Assembly (NCBI GenBank): GCA_019421365.1
Contig: JAHZFJ010000004.1
Span: forward strand, 124,001-188,000
Direction: 5' to 3'
DNA from: Lachnospiraceae bacterium
Lineage (GTDB): Bacteria > Bacillota > Clostridia > Lachnospirales > Lachnospiraceae
Length of the DNA: 64,000 nucleotides
Shown here: positions 37,257 to 46,859 of the stretch, one piece after another
Numbering within the stretch: the first letter of the stretch is position 1
Layout: every line of letters starts with the position of its first letter
The notes under the pieces: model-generated
What the model was told of the DNA's origin: nothing
Database searches by the model: none
What the model saw: only the letters and a program-made list of their open reading frames with translations
Program-made: the position numbers and the translations under genes

Positions 37257-38825
37257 ATGTTACAAGTGATAAAAAGGGTTGGAATTATTGGATTATTAGG
37301 TATGTTTGCTATTGGTTTTGTTTTGTTATTCATTTATATATTGCCTAAAACAGATGATTCTGAAGATGCAAACCTTAACCATATTGGTAGTAAGGGCGTT
37401 AACTTGAAAGCATTAGTTATCGGAACACCGCCCAAGGAAGGATTAGACGAGTTATATGAAGAACTAGATAAATTAACCTTATCGGAACTTGGGTGTACGT
37501 TACGATTCGAATTTATACCTTGGGGAGATGAAAGAAGGCAATTGAATATAGCAACAGCATCTGGCGAATATGATTTTATTCCGGGAGGAGTATTTTTGGA
37601 TTATCTTACACTTGTTTCCAAAAAAGCGTTTCTTGATTTAAAAGCGTATCTTTATTTAGTTCCAGAGTTAGTAGATCACTATAAAAGTGAGGACTCAAGT
37701 TTGTTTAAAAAATGTGAGATTCAAGGGGGACTATATGGATTGCCTGAATTTAGTAGTAATCGAATTGCTAATATAGGAGCGGGTTTTTTTTATAGAGAAG
37801 ATTTAAGAAAACAATGGAATCTAGAACCAATTACAGATCTGCAGACGATGGAAGCTTATTTATATAGGGCGAAAGAAGAGTACAAAGGAGAACCAATCAT
37901 ATCTGATAATCGCATATGGATGGCATTATGGGATCTGATTACGGAAGGTAAATATATTGAAATATCTAGCGCAATGGACACACCTTTTGTTGTTGTTGAA
38001 GCAGACAATCCAGGCGTGCCAATAAGTAGAATAAATACGCCTGAATTTAAAGTTGTGTTATCATACATAAAGAAATGGTTTGATGATGGTATTATAGCTT
38101 CCGATATATTGATGTTGTCTGATAATGAGGGATCCAATGGCTTAAACTTGATATTAGAAGATAAAAGGCCATGTGAAACCAACACACATATATGGGTATA
38201 TACGGATACTTATATACCACAATTATATAGTGCACATCCAGATTGGGAGTTTGGTTATTTTGATTATACACTAAGTACTGCTAAACTTTATTTGGATACA
38301 CTTACTAAAAATTCGGTAATCTCAATATCTTCTAAAACTAGTTCGCCTGAGATTGCAATAAAACTACTTGAAAAACTTCATACAGATGAAAGGTACTATC
38401 GATTAATGATGTATGGTGTCGAAGGCATCAATTATAGTATTAATAGGGGAGCAATATCGTATAATAATATTTTGGTGGATAATATTTTCAGTGGTATGAC
38501 AGCCGGAACTGATGAAAAATTAGAGTACAAAAAAGAGCCAGTTAATAAAAAGTGGCAGACTGATGTGATGGATGTGTTTAATGCAGAAGTAGAACGGCGA
38601 ATGCAGACAGCGCAGTACAATAAACTAGTTGATTTTAAGTTTAATACGACATCTGTGGTAAGTATTATTGATAAGTTTGATAAAGTGAAAAAAGAAGTAT
38701 TTCAACCCTTGGTATGTGGAATTATTGATAATCAAGAGGAAGCAATTAATGAATTAAATGAAAAACTTAATGAAGCAGGGTTTGAGAAATATTTAAATGA
38801 AATACAAAATCAATTACAACGTTAA
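37257..38825 (+). CDS. Membrane-anchored solute-binding-like protein, probable sensor partner
   Basis: The 522-residue protein starts with one transmembrane helix (about residues 8-31, no cleavage or lipobox cysteine) and then has an extracellular fold of the LipO-like family-1 solute-binding type: YDFIPGGVFLDY near residue 100, QGGLYGLPEFSSN at about 157 and FYREDLRKQW at about 177, the same order as in the true lipoprotein at 42011. It begins 10 bp after the kinase gene, with AGGAGG upstream, and ends at a terminator before the permease operon. Lacking a lipid anchor and cotranscribed with the kinase, it is more likely a ligand-presenting co-sensor than a transport subunit; that is inference. 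Confidence 0.72.
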   Translation: MLQVIKRVGIIGLLGMFAIGFVLLFIYILPKTDDSEDANLNHIGSKGVNLKALVIGTPPKEGLDELYEELDKLTLSELGCTLRFEFIPWGDERRQLNIATASGEYDFIPGGVFLDYLTLVSKKAFLDLKAYLYLVPELVDHYKSEDSSLFKKCEIQGGLYGLPEFSSNRIANIGAGFFYREDLRKQWNLEPITDLQTMEAYLYRAKEEYKGEPIISDNRIWMALWDLITEGKYIEISSAMDTPFVVVEADNPGVPISRINTPEFKVVLSYIKKWFDDGIIASDILMLSDNEGSNGLNLILEDKRPCETNTHIWVYTDTYIPQLYSAHPDWEFGYFDYTLSTAKLYLDTLTKNSVISISSKTSSPEIAIKLLEKLHTDERYYRLMMYGVEGINYSINRGAISYNNILVDNIFSGMTAGTDEKLEYKKEPVNKKWQTDVMDVFNAEVERRMQTAQYNKLVDFKFNTTSVVSIIDKFDKVKKEVFQPLVCGIIDNQEEAINELNEKLNEAGFEKYLNEIQNQLQR

Positions 38826-38841
38826 ATAATTGCAGAGTGGT

Positions 38842-38887
38842 AAAAAAGATTGTCGTACTGTGTAACGAGTGTACGGCAATCTTTTTT
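38842..38887. terminator. Bidirectional intrinsic terminator
   Basis: A stem of about 16 bp (AAAAAAGATTG...GTAC with GTAC...CAATCTTTTTT) has an A-run and a T-run, ending both the sensor operon (plus) and yesL (minus). Confidence 0.9.
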
Positions 38888-38905
38888 GAATGAATTTATT
38901 GTATA

Positions 38906-39535
38906 CTATTCTTCAAAGTACCAGTCTTTCATAGAGTAATTTTCAGCCTTGTTTGTATACTTCTTGAATATATTTTCCATGCTTAACGATATCAAGAGCA
39001 TACAAACTCCAGGAAGAAAGAGAATTGAAATAGGAATGGATAGCAGAAGTATTCCAAAAGTTATAAAAATTACTACCATGACAAATGTTAAGTAGAAATG
39101 ACGTATCATCATAAATAAGGATAATTTCAAAAGGCCAAGGAAAGATAATTGAAACCTTGATAAATTAGTAATTAAGTAAATAAGCATACATATGAAAAAG
39201 AAAAAAGCTATTCTATATATGATAATAAGGTAAGCTGGAGCTGGATTTAGACTTGTTATGTATTGGTAATCAATTGAAAGAATAAAAGCAACAATTAGGG
39301 AAATTGTAGATAGTACAATTCCTTGTTTCAAGTTACTCTTATAAGAATGAAAAAAGTTATTAATTACATAACCACGATCATGTCGAATGCTTTTTACACA
39401 AGTATAGTAAAGAGCGGAGGTGGACGTGGCAATAGTAACGATTGGTAGACAGCCTATGAGCCATAGTATACTTACTATAATTATGTTACCAATACTGGTT
39501 ATAAAACGAAAAAATGGACTATTAATATTAAACAT
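38906..39535 (-). CDS. yesL: YesL-like DUF624 membrane protein
   Basis: The 209-residue protein has five hydrophobic helices and the DUF624 start (NSPFFRFITSIGNIIIVS and CLPIVTIATSTSALYY). YesL homologues accompany YesM/YesN and LplB/YtcP genes in rhamnogalacturonan and other glycan loci; the function is unknown, though a role in folding or gating of the permeases is often suggested. It is the only minus-strand gene in the cluster, divergent from the permease operon across a 414-bp region with two palindromic operators. Confidence 0.82.
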   Translation of the reverse strand: MFNINSPFFRFITSIGNIIIVSILWLIGCLPIVTIATSTSALYYTCVKSIRHDRGYVINNFFHSYKSNLKQGIVLSTISLIVAFILSIDYQYITSLNPAPAYLIIIYRIAFFFFICMLIYLITNLSRFQLSFLGLLKLSLFMMIRHFYLTFVMVVIFITFGILLLSIPISILFLPGVCMLLISLSMENIFKKYTNKAENYSMKDWYFEE

Positions 39536-39949
39536 ACGTTATCTCCTTTTCTTATTAATATTTCTTAGTTAATTGCGAAACTATTCTCCGTGCATAAAGT
39601 ATATCTGTGTTTTAAGGCTGTCTACTACAGTTTTCCTAGAATTGTATGACTTACACATACAATAAAGAACATTGTATGTGACGCACATACAATTCGTCAA
39701 ACTGTAACGACAGACATAAAACACATTGATATATCTTTATGCACTACGAAGAGTTTAGCAATTGCCTATTAATATTTCTTTTTATACAATAATCTATTTT
39801 AAAAATGGTTTCAATAGATTTTAAAATCGTAAAAAAAAAGTGCTATATATAGAAGTTTTTTACCCTATAAACTCTCCCTGGTAAATGATATCTTATATGT
39901 ATAGAAGTTGGTACAAGAAAAAATGAAAAAATGAAAAAAGGGTGAAAAG
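39536..39949. other. 414-bp regulatory region between yesL and the permease operon
   Basis: No gene is seen. The left third holds two 23-bp palindromes (39641-39693). The right part is AT-rich, with A9 and T6 tracts at about 39830-39860 that can pair partly, and candidate -10 elements near 39895. I could not identify a -35/-10 pair with confidence, which fits a promoter needing an activator. Confidence 0.55.
39641..39693. promoter_or_regulatory. Tandem 23-bp palindromic operators
   Basis: Unit 1 (39641-39663) is ATTGTATGac-TTA-CACATACAAT. Unit 2 (39671-39693) is a perfect palindrome, ATTGTATGTG-ACG-CACATACAAT. The units are direct repeats of each other with centres exactly 30 bp apart, about three helix turns, so two dimers would bind the same face. 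They lie about 110 bp from the yesL start and 257 bp from the permease start. The regulator is unknown; the YesN-type protein at 33921 is the nearest candidate. Confidence 0.7.
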
Positions 39950-40903
39950 ATGGGCACAATTAATTCGAAAGTAACAAATTCACGGAAACGAAAAACAAAT
40001 ACTTGGACATCGATATGGCATAATAAGTGGCTGTATCTAATGATGCTACCGGCAATACTTTGGGTAATTATTTTTAATTATATACCAATGGGTGGTATTG
40101 TTATAGCATTTAAAAAGTTTAACTTTATTAAAGGAGTTTTTGGAAGTCCTTGGAATGGCTTAGATAACTTTACGTTTATGTTTAAGACTAATACAATCTG
40201 GAAGATTATTGGAAATACTATTTTCCTTAATGTTTTATTTATCGTAACAGGAACAATTGCACAGTTGTTTTTAGCTTTGTTGTTTTGTGAGATTAAAAAT
40301 AAGTCTGTTAAGAAAGTTACGCAATCAATTGCTATTCTACCACACTTTATATCGTGGGCAGTTATTGCAATGTTCTTAACTGGTTTTCTTAACACAAATG
40401 GAATACTGAATCAATTATTCGCATCTATGGGAAAGGATGCAATCAGTTTCTATTCAGAACCTAAATACTGGAGAGGGATTTTCGTAATCTTAAAGATATG
40501 GCAAGGAGCAGGTTTTGGTACTATCGTTTATATTGCAGCAATTACAGGATTTGATCAGGGAATGTATGAAGCTGCTAAAATAGATGGGGCTAACCGTTTT
40601 CAACAGATTTTTAGAATAACACTTCCATTGCTTAAGTCTACAATTATTTTATTGTCAATAATGAGTATAGGAAACATCTTTAGAGGTGACTTTGGAATGA
40701 TATACGCAGTTATTGGTGACAATGCATTATTATATAGTACTACAGATGTTATTGATACATATGTATATCGAATATTTAGAACAAACAGTAATTTGGGAAT
40801 GTCAGCAGCGGTAAGTCTTTTTCAATCTATAGTTGGTATGATTATGGTATTTAGTGCAAATTGGGCAGTGAAAAAGGTAGATAAGGAGTCTGCATTATTC
40901 TAA
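39950..40903 (+). CDS. Sugar ABC transporter permease, LplB type
   Basis: The 317-residue protein has six membrane helices and the EAA loop EAAKIDGANRFQQIFRITLP at about residue 205. It forms the importer with the permease at 41012 and the lipoprotein at 42011. AAAAGGGTG precedes ATG 39950. It is the first gene of an operon that also encodes the lyase and GH28. No cognate ATPase is encoded here, so a shared MsmX-like ATPase is expected. Confidence 0.9.
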   Translation: MGTINSKVTNSRKRKTNTWTSIWHNKWLYLMMLPAILWVIIFNYIPMGGIVIAFKKFNFIKGVFGSPWNGLDNFTFMFKTNTIWKIIGNTIFLNVLFIVTGTIAQLFLALLFCEIKNKSVKKVTQSIAILPHFISWAVIAMFLTGFLNTNGILNQLFASMGKDAISFYSEPKYWRGIFVILKIWQGAGFGTIVYIAAITGFDQGMYEAAKIDGANRFQQIFRITLPLLKSTIILLSIMSIGNIFRGDFGMIYAVIGDNALLYSTTDVIDTYVYRIFRTNSNLGMSAAVSLFQSIVGMIMVFSANWAVKKVDKESALF

Positions 40904-41011
40904 ATAAAATATTATAATTAATAATTTTAGTGATTGAAGAGAATGAAAGGATTACTGTACTTTAATTTACGGATATAACAAAACTATAGTGCAGTAACAA
41001 TAGGTGATGAT

Positions 41012-41914
41012 ATGGAGAAGATAAAGAAAAATAAAATAAAGGCTGGTAGAGACACAACAATAATGAATATTATTATAGTTGCTGTTATTGGAGGTTTCTG
41101 CATTCTTTGCTTGATACCATTTATTATGATGATTGGATCGAGTTTTGAGACAGAATATAACCTAGCCCATTATGGATATACGTTTTGGCCAAGGAAGTTT
41201 TCATTAAGTGCATATGAATTGATTTTAAAAGATGGACAGATTCTTCAAGCTTACAAGGTAACTATTTTTATGACTGTAATTGGTACATTTTTAAGTATGT
41301 TAATGACAATGATGATGGCATATCCATTATCGCTTGGTAAATTAAAGGGAAATACATTCTTAACATTCTTTGTATATTTTACAATGCTTTTTGGAGGTGG
41401 CTTAGTACCAACATATTTATTAATTAGTAAATATCTACATATGAGAAATTCTATATGGGTTTTAATCTTACCGGTTATGTTTAGTGCTTGGAATATGTTC
41501 TTAATGCGAAATTTCTTTAAGGGAGTACCTGGTGAGTTAGCAGAGTCTGCCTATGTTGATGGAGCTAATGATTTACAGATATTATTCAAAATAATATTAC
41601 CGGTTTCTGTACCTGGTATTGCAACAATTAGTTTATTCTACGCACTAGGATATTGGAATCAATGGTACAATGCAATGTTGTATATTGATGATTCCAAATT
41701 ATATCCACTACAATATTATATAATGAATATTTTACGATATGCAGAGTCCTTTAAATTAATGGCTATGTATACGAGCGTTAATTCGGCTGAACTACCTACA
41801 ACATCAATTAAGATGGCAACAACGGTAGTCACAATCGGTCCTATTGTCTTTATATATCCTTTTGTACAGAAATATTTTACTAGTGGATTAACGGTAGGGG
41901 CAATTAAAGGTTAA
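41012..41914 (+). CDS. Sugar ABC transporter permease, YtcP type
   Basis: The 300-residue protein has six membrane helices with the EAA motif ESAYVDGANDLQILFKIILP at about residue 181 and the C-terminal KYFTSGLTVGAIKG typical of YtcP. The ribosome site is modest (GGTGA). It follows the LplB-type gene by 108 bp and precedes the lipoprotein gene by 96 bp; a short AT-rich inverted repeat (about 41950-41980) lies in that gap. Confidence 0.9.
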   Translation: MEKIKKNKIKAGRDTTIMNIIIVAVIGGFCILCLIPFIMMIGSSFETEYNLAHYGYTFWPRKFSLSAYELILKDGQILQAYKVTIFMTVIGTFLSMLMTMMMAYPLSLGKLKGNTFLTFFVYFTMLFGGGLVPTYLLISKYLHMRNSIWVLILPVMFSAWNMFLMRNFFKGVPGELAESAYVDGANDLQILFKIILPVSVPGIATISLFYALGYWNQWYNAMLYIDDSKLYPLQYYIMNILRYAESFKLMAMYTSVNSAELPTTSIKMATTVVTIGPIVFIYPFVQKYFTSGLTVGAIKG

Positions 41915-42010
41915 AGACAAGGAAGCAATGTTATTAATGAGTTACTTATGGTATATACAGTGTAAACTGTTATATATAATAAATATAAATAAAAAAGGTG
42001 AGGTATTTTT

Positions 42011-43696
42011 ATGAAAAAGAAATTTTTAGCTATGTTACTTGTAGCAAGTATGGTATTTTCTTTTGCAGGATGTTCAAAAGAAAATGACAAGGTAGCAAAA
42101 GATGCTAGTACATCTAGTGAAGTAACAGAAGAAGATAACAATGAAACGAATACCGATTCAGCAAATGATGAATCAAGCGCTCTTATTACAAAGGATGTTA
42201 CAATCAATATCCGAGCAATGAATCAATACACAAATCTTGATCGAATCCTTGATAAGTATTATGAGTTAGTGGCTGATGATCCTAACTTAAAACATGTTAA
42301 GTTAAATTTCAGTTATGTTACAGGAGCAGATTATAAAGATAAACTTACAACTGCTGTAGTTGCTCAAGAAGATGTTGATTTACTCTTCGTAGGTTCATGG
42401 CAAGGCCGTACTGACTTTGTAAAAGATGGGGTATTTAAAGATGTAAGTAAATATTTCAGTGATAGTAAGAATTATCCAAGTCTTAGTACGGTATTCCCTG
42501 AGAAGATGATTGAAGCACAAAAATATAATGGTGGTTTATATTATATTCCTCTTGGTGCTGGAGAAGATTTAAGAGGTGTAATGTACCGTGAAGATTTGCG
42601 TAAGAAGTATAATTGTGCTGAAATAGTTGATGATAGCACATTAATGTCGTACTTACAAACTATACAATCACATATTGATGATGGAAGTCTTGATATGAAA
42701 TATCCATGGGGAATTACAGGCCAAGGTTTTATGACATTCCGTAATATGATGTTTGAAGCACAAAAAAATAACATGATTAAAGTAAATGCTGGTTTAGATT
42801 TCTTTGTTTATGTTGATGATAATAATAAGGTTGTTAATGCTGCAGTAATGGGAGATGATGTATCACAATTCGCAGGTTTCCCAGCTGGCTATGACAAAGA
42901 TTTCATCTCTGAACAGTTAGCAGATTTAACAAACTATGTTCAATATGCTAATAATTATGCTGTTGATGGAGATCAATACATTGATTTTAATATGGGACAG
43001 GTAGCAGTAGCATATAAGAGTTTTTCAGAACAAGGTACTGCTATAAAAGAATTACAGAAGAATGTACCAGATGCCGAAACTAAATTCTATGTATTTGATG
43101 AAGACCAAAGAAATATGGTTGCTGGTGGTATTCCTAGTACACTTACCGCTAACAATTCAGTAGCAATTCCTGCATGGTCTTCAGAAGAAAAAACAACTGC
43201 AGTTATGTGTTTCTTAGATGCATTATATGGCAGAAAAGAAATCAATGATTTATTTATGTATGGTGTTGAAGGAGAAGATTGGGAGTCACAAGATGGAGTT
43301 GTCGTAAATACTTTAAGAGATTCAGAAGATCCAGATTATTATTCATTTCCTACTTATTCATTAGTCTACACACCAAGTGAAATGGGATATTATCAAGATT
43401 GGGTTGCAAATGATGAGACGTTAAAGAAATATTACGATTATCAAAGTGATTTAGATAATTCATATACATTAACAAAATTTGTTGGATTTAACTTTGATGC
43501 TACTAATGTAGAGAGTGAAAAGGCAGCTTTAACTGGTGTAGCTGAGAATTATATGTTCAACTACGGTACATATGAATCAGTAGATGCAACATATGAAAAG
43601 ATTGCTGAGCAACACAAACAGTTAGAAGCAGCAGGTCTTGAAACAGTAAGACAAGAGATTATCAAGCAAGTACAAGCATTTTTTGATGCAAAATAA
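42011..43696 (+). CDS. Oligosaccharide-binding lipoprotein (LipO-like)
   Basis: The 561-residue protein has a signal peptide ending FAGC (lipidated Cys at about residue 20), a Ser/Thr/Glu-rich linker to about 60, a family-1 solute-binding fold, and a DUF3502-like C-terminus (FVGFNFDATNVESEKAAL at about 490). AAGGTGAGG precedes ATG 42011. It is the capture subunit of the importer encoded upstream. Its sequence layout parallels that of the membrane-anchored protein at 37257, suggesting the two bind related ligands. Confidence 0.9.
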   Translation: MKKKFLAMLLVASMVFSFAGCSKENDKVAKDASTSSEVTEEDNNETNTDSANDESSALITKDVTINIRAMNQYTNLDRILDKYYELVADDPNLKHVKLNFSYVTGADYKDKLTTAVVAQEDVDLLFVGSWQGRTDFVKDGVFKDVSKYFSDSKNYPSLSTVFPEKMIEAQKYNGGLYYIPLGAGEDLRGVMYREDLRKKYNCAEIVDDSTLMSYLQTIQSHIDDGSLDMKYPWGITGQGFMTFRNMMFEAQKNNMIKVNAGLDFFVYVDDNNKVVNAAVMGDDVSQFAGFPAGYDKDFISEQLADLTNYVQYANNYAVDGDQYIDFNMGQVAVAYKSFSEQGTAIKELQKNVPDAETKFYVFDEDQRNMVAGGIPSTLTANNSVAIPAWSSEEKTTAVMCFLDALYGRKEINDLFMYGVEGEDWESQDGVVVNTLRDSEDPDYYSFPTYSLVYTPSEMGYYQDWVANDETLKKYYDYQSDLDNSYTLTKFVGFNFDATNVESEKAALTGVAENYMFNYGTYESVDATYEKIAEQHKQLEAAGLETVRQEIIKQVQAFFDAK

Positions 43697-43718
43697 TTAG
43701 AAGAATCTTTTGAAAATG

Positions 43719-43752
43719 AAAACTGCCATAGACTAATCTGTGGCAGTTTTTT
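43719..43752 (+). terminator. Attenuating hairpin between lipoprotein and lyase genes
   Basis: A 10-bp perfect stem (AAAACTGCCA with TGGCAGTTTT) and T6 lie 22 bp after the lipoprotein stop and 21 bp before the lyase start. It probably ends most transcripts, leaving partial read-through into the enzyme genes. Confidence 0.85.
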
Positions 43753-43772
43753 ACTACATAGGAGTGAAAGAT

Positions 43773-46700
43773 ATGACTTATACAAAGCAAAATTTACAGT
43801 CTTATATTTTAGAAGCAGAGAAATTACTACTCGAAAGAGCGAATTATGTATCTGAAGGTAATAAACTGGCCTTACTAGATATGGTAAACCAAGCGAAAAG
43901 GGCTATGTTAGGGAATAAAATGATACCTCATACAAGAAGTCGAGAATTTTACAAGCCAAGAGAGGAAGAGGATATTTTATTTGCTACTAAACGTTATACG
44001 ATGGTTCCTACTTATATTAAGAGTGGAGTATTTGATTATTACGGACTAAAACCAGCTATAGATTGGTTTAAGACAAGGGATATTATGTATGGCATTACCG
44101 AACATTACACATTAGAAGATAAAAAGTGTGAAGTTGAGAAGAAATGTAGACAAATGTTAGAGGAATCAACCTGTGGTAATAAAATTGGACAATATAGTAT
44201 AGAGCTAGCTAATATTTTAAAGATTAAAATTAAGAACATGAATGATAAAGAAGGCAATGAATTAGCAAAAGCTATAATAGATTGTGTGAATGCTTTAAGA
44301 AACTTTCGTTTTTCAAGAATATACCAATCTGATCTTGATAAGGAGGCAAGTTTATTTATAAATGAAAAAGAACGTCAAACACTAATACGGGAGATAAAAG
44401 AACATAAAAATGTAGAGAAAATATATGAAGTAATAAAGAAAAAAGCAGATGAATACACATTAGAGCAACGAAAAGAAGCATATCAATATGTGCACAAAGA
44501 AGCTTGCTATTCAGAGTGGAATAAAAATTATCAGTTTTGGCAAGGGAAAAAGGATAAAGATGACTCGGAATTAATCATAAAGAAGAACAAAAAGAAATTA
44601 TTATGGAGTAAGGTAGAGAATGTTGCCAATTTTTCAACTCCAGATTCAGCAGTTAAAGCTACTATAATGTTTATATTGCCATCAAAAGAGAATGAGCAAG
44701 ATGGTTTAGGCCATGTTTGGATTGATAACTTGGAAATTATATCATCACAAGGACCATGTATAACTATTGCTAATCCAGGCTTTGAAGATTTTGAGACAAG
44801 GGAGAACGTCTATCATGAATTAGGTGAAGTACCAGTAGCGTGGAAACCAATTATAAGAAAGGGTAAACCAGTACTTCGTTTAGAAGATAGAGAGTTGTTT
44901 TGTGGTAGTGAAAAGAGAAGTATATATATATGTAATAATACCGCAGAAGACGAAGGCGCCTGGGAATACACTGAATATTTTGAAGTTAAGCCAGGACAGC
45001 AGTATACCTTAACTTTCGATTGTAAAGTAGATGGAAAATTAAAAGAAGGTTTAGAAGTTAAGGTTTTATTTTTTGATAGAAATAATGAATGCAAGGGCGA
45101 GTATTCATATACCTTTAATCGAAAAGCGTATATACCATTAGAAGGATTGAATTTATCAATGCAGTGTAATTCGTTGGTGTATTGTATAACAAAGGATATT
45201 AATTATGCCATAAAAACAAAATATGAAATATTATGTATGCTAAATGATTTCTGTCAGGGAGTCGAACATTGGCTTGTTACGAATAATAGACCTGAAGGTA
45301 ACGATTCATATGGTGCAGTCCAAGGGGGCAGAAACCTTTGCAGTATTGCATTTTCTTATGATGCAATTAAATCTGCGAATGTGTTTAGCGAAGAGGAAAA
45401 ACAGCAGTTTTACCAATATATAGATTATATGTTACGCTATATGTTAGATTACCGAGACAGAACAGAGTTGAGTTATAGAGAAGCTCAAGTCAATTGTGGA
45501 AATTGGCAAACAGATATGTGTATCGGTGCTTCTATGATTATGATGGTCTTATCTGACTTCCCTAATCGAAAGATTTGGCTTAATAATGCCTATATGGTAT
45601 TACGAGGACAAATTGAAACCAATATCAATGCAGATGGTTCTTGGCCGGAATCCATACGCTATCATCATGCAGCATTAGAACGATTTGCATGTTATGCCAA
45701 AGTATTATTGGTGGAACTTAATGAAAACTGGTTTACACAAACACGACTTGGAGAGATGTTTGAATATAGTCTTAATATGCAAACTCCGCCTTATGTATAT
45801 CAGAATGGAAATATTGCTACACCACCGTTTGGTGACCATATTTTATCTGCAGGAGAAGAGTTCGCAATATATGGGTGTTATATACACTTATTTGAAAAAT
45901 TGAATAAAAAATTAGCTGATAAAATGTATTGTACATGGGAACGAGCAGGTAAACCAATAAAAAAACTATGGGGGGAATCTCTTGTTGTTGAAAGTTTAAT
46001 AGGTGTAAGAGAAGATTATAAGATAAATTCAGATTTTAGATTTAATCTGAAATCTTCAGGTCGATTTAAAGATGCCGGTATCTATGTGTTTAGAAAAGAT
46101 TTTGGTTCAGATAAAGAAAGCTTTTGTGCCATCATGTCTAGTCCAAGGAAGATTGGGCACGGCCATCTCGATCAAGGGTCTTTTATGATTTACAAAGATA
46201 ATATTCCAATCGTAATGGATAGTGGTATAGAGGGCTACTTTGATGTTAGTACGCCTTGGCATATATGTTCTTATTCACATGCATGTGTACAGTTTGCCAC
46301 AAAACAGAGCAAGTTAAAGGAAAGAGGTAATGGATTCATTAATCTTAATGCGGGAACCTATAGTGCAGAGCGTGGTTGGGTTGATGTACCAACAGAAAGT
46401 AAAGTAATTGAGTATAAACTCAGTGATGACTTGGATCAAATAACAATTGAAATTAAGAATCCGGAAGGAAAGGGGGTACATACAAGAGAATTTAAGTATT
46501 ATAAGAAAAGTGATGTATTTATAATTAGAGATACAATTAACGGGTTTGATGGGAAAGTGCTAATGAGCATCCCGGTAGTATCTAAGCATTCGAAGGTTAT
46601 GAAAAATAGAATTATTTCTACAGGTTACTATAATATTGATTTAGAGACAACGATACTGTCTAATTATGAAGAAATTATTTTGGAAAAAGGAAGAACAGCT

Positions 46701-46847
46701 CCTTTATATCCTACAAATGATAAAATTCAGCAACTTGAATATATTCGAGTAATAGCAGATGCAGCAGATGGGTTTACTACTGTACTATATCCGCATAATA
46801 GAAAAGATGCATCGTTTCACATTGACAAAAGAAGTGATAGTAAATAA
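43773..46847 (+). CDS. Heparinase II/III-type polysaccharide lyase, cytoplasmic
   Basis: The 1024-residue protein has a long helical N-terminal part (1-275), a carbohydrate-binding-like beta-sandwich (about 280-450, with VWIDNLEI and ANPGFEDFE), an (alpha/alpha) toroid (about 470-720) and a heparinase II/III beta-sandwich (about 770-1015). Candidate catalytic residues are N574 in VNCGNW, the Tyr-His pair in RYHHAALERF near 629 and the His in GHGHLDQGSF near 795. Such lyases cleave uronic-acid polymers by beta-elimination, leaving unsaturated uronyl ends. There is no signal peptide, so it acts on imported oligosaccharides. AGGAG precedes ATG 43773. It does not resemble a CAZy lyase family I can name with confidence. 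Confidence 0.78.
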   Translation: MTYTKQNLQSYILEAEKLLLERANYVSEGNKLALLDMVNQAKRAMLGNKMIPHTRSREFYKPREEEDILFATKRYTMVPTYIKSGVFDYYGLKPAIDWFKTRDIMYGITEHYTLEDKKCEVEKKCRQMLEESTCGNKIGQYSIELANILKIKIKNMNDKEGNELAKAIIDCVNALRNFRFSRIYQSDLDKEASLFINEKERQTLIREIKEHKNVEKIYEVIKKKADEYTLEQRKEAYQYVHKEACYSEWNKNYQFWQGKKDKDDSELIIKKNKKKLLWSKVENVANFSTPDSAVKATIMFILPSKENEQDGLGHVWIDNLEIISSQGPCITIANPGFEDFETRENVYHELGEVPVAWKPIIRKGKPVLRLEDRELFCGSEKRSIYICNNTAEDEGAWEYTEYFEVKPGQQYTLTFDCKVDGKLKEGLEVKVLFFDRNNECKGEYSYTFNRKAYIPLEGLNLSMQCNSLVYCITKDINYAIKTKYEILCMLNDFCQGVEHWLVTNNRPEGNDSYGAVQGGRNLCSIAFSYDAIKSANVFSEEEKQQFYQYIDYMLRYMLDYRDRTELSYREAQVNCGNWQTDMCIGASMIMMVLSDFPNRKIWLNNAYMVLRGQIETNINADGSWPESIRYHHAALERFACYAKVLLVELNENWFTQTRLGEMFEYSLNMQTPPYVYQNGNIATPPFGDHILSAGEEFAIYGCYIHLFEKLNKKLADKMYCTWERAGKPIKKLWGESLVVESLIGVREDYKINSDFRFNLKSSGRFKDAGIYVFRKDFGSDKESFCAIMSSPRKIGHGHLDQGSFMIYKDNIPIVMDSGIEGYFDVSTPWHICSYSHACVQFATKQSKLKERGNGFINLNAGTYSAERGWVDVPTESKVIEYKLSDDLDQITIEIKNPEGKGVHTREFKYYKKSDVFIIRDTINGFDGKVLMSIPVVSKHSKVMKNRIISTGYYNIDLETTILSNYEEIILEKGRTAPLYPTNDKIQQLEYIRVIADAADGFTTVLYPHNRKDASFHIDKRSDSK

Positions 46848-46859
46848 GTGGAGGTTCGT

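Noticed and set aside
39641..39693. CRISPR or mobile-element terminal repeats
   Set aside because: Only two units, each internally palindromic, no cas or transposase genes and no target-site duplication.
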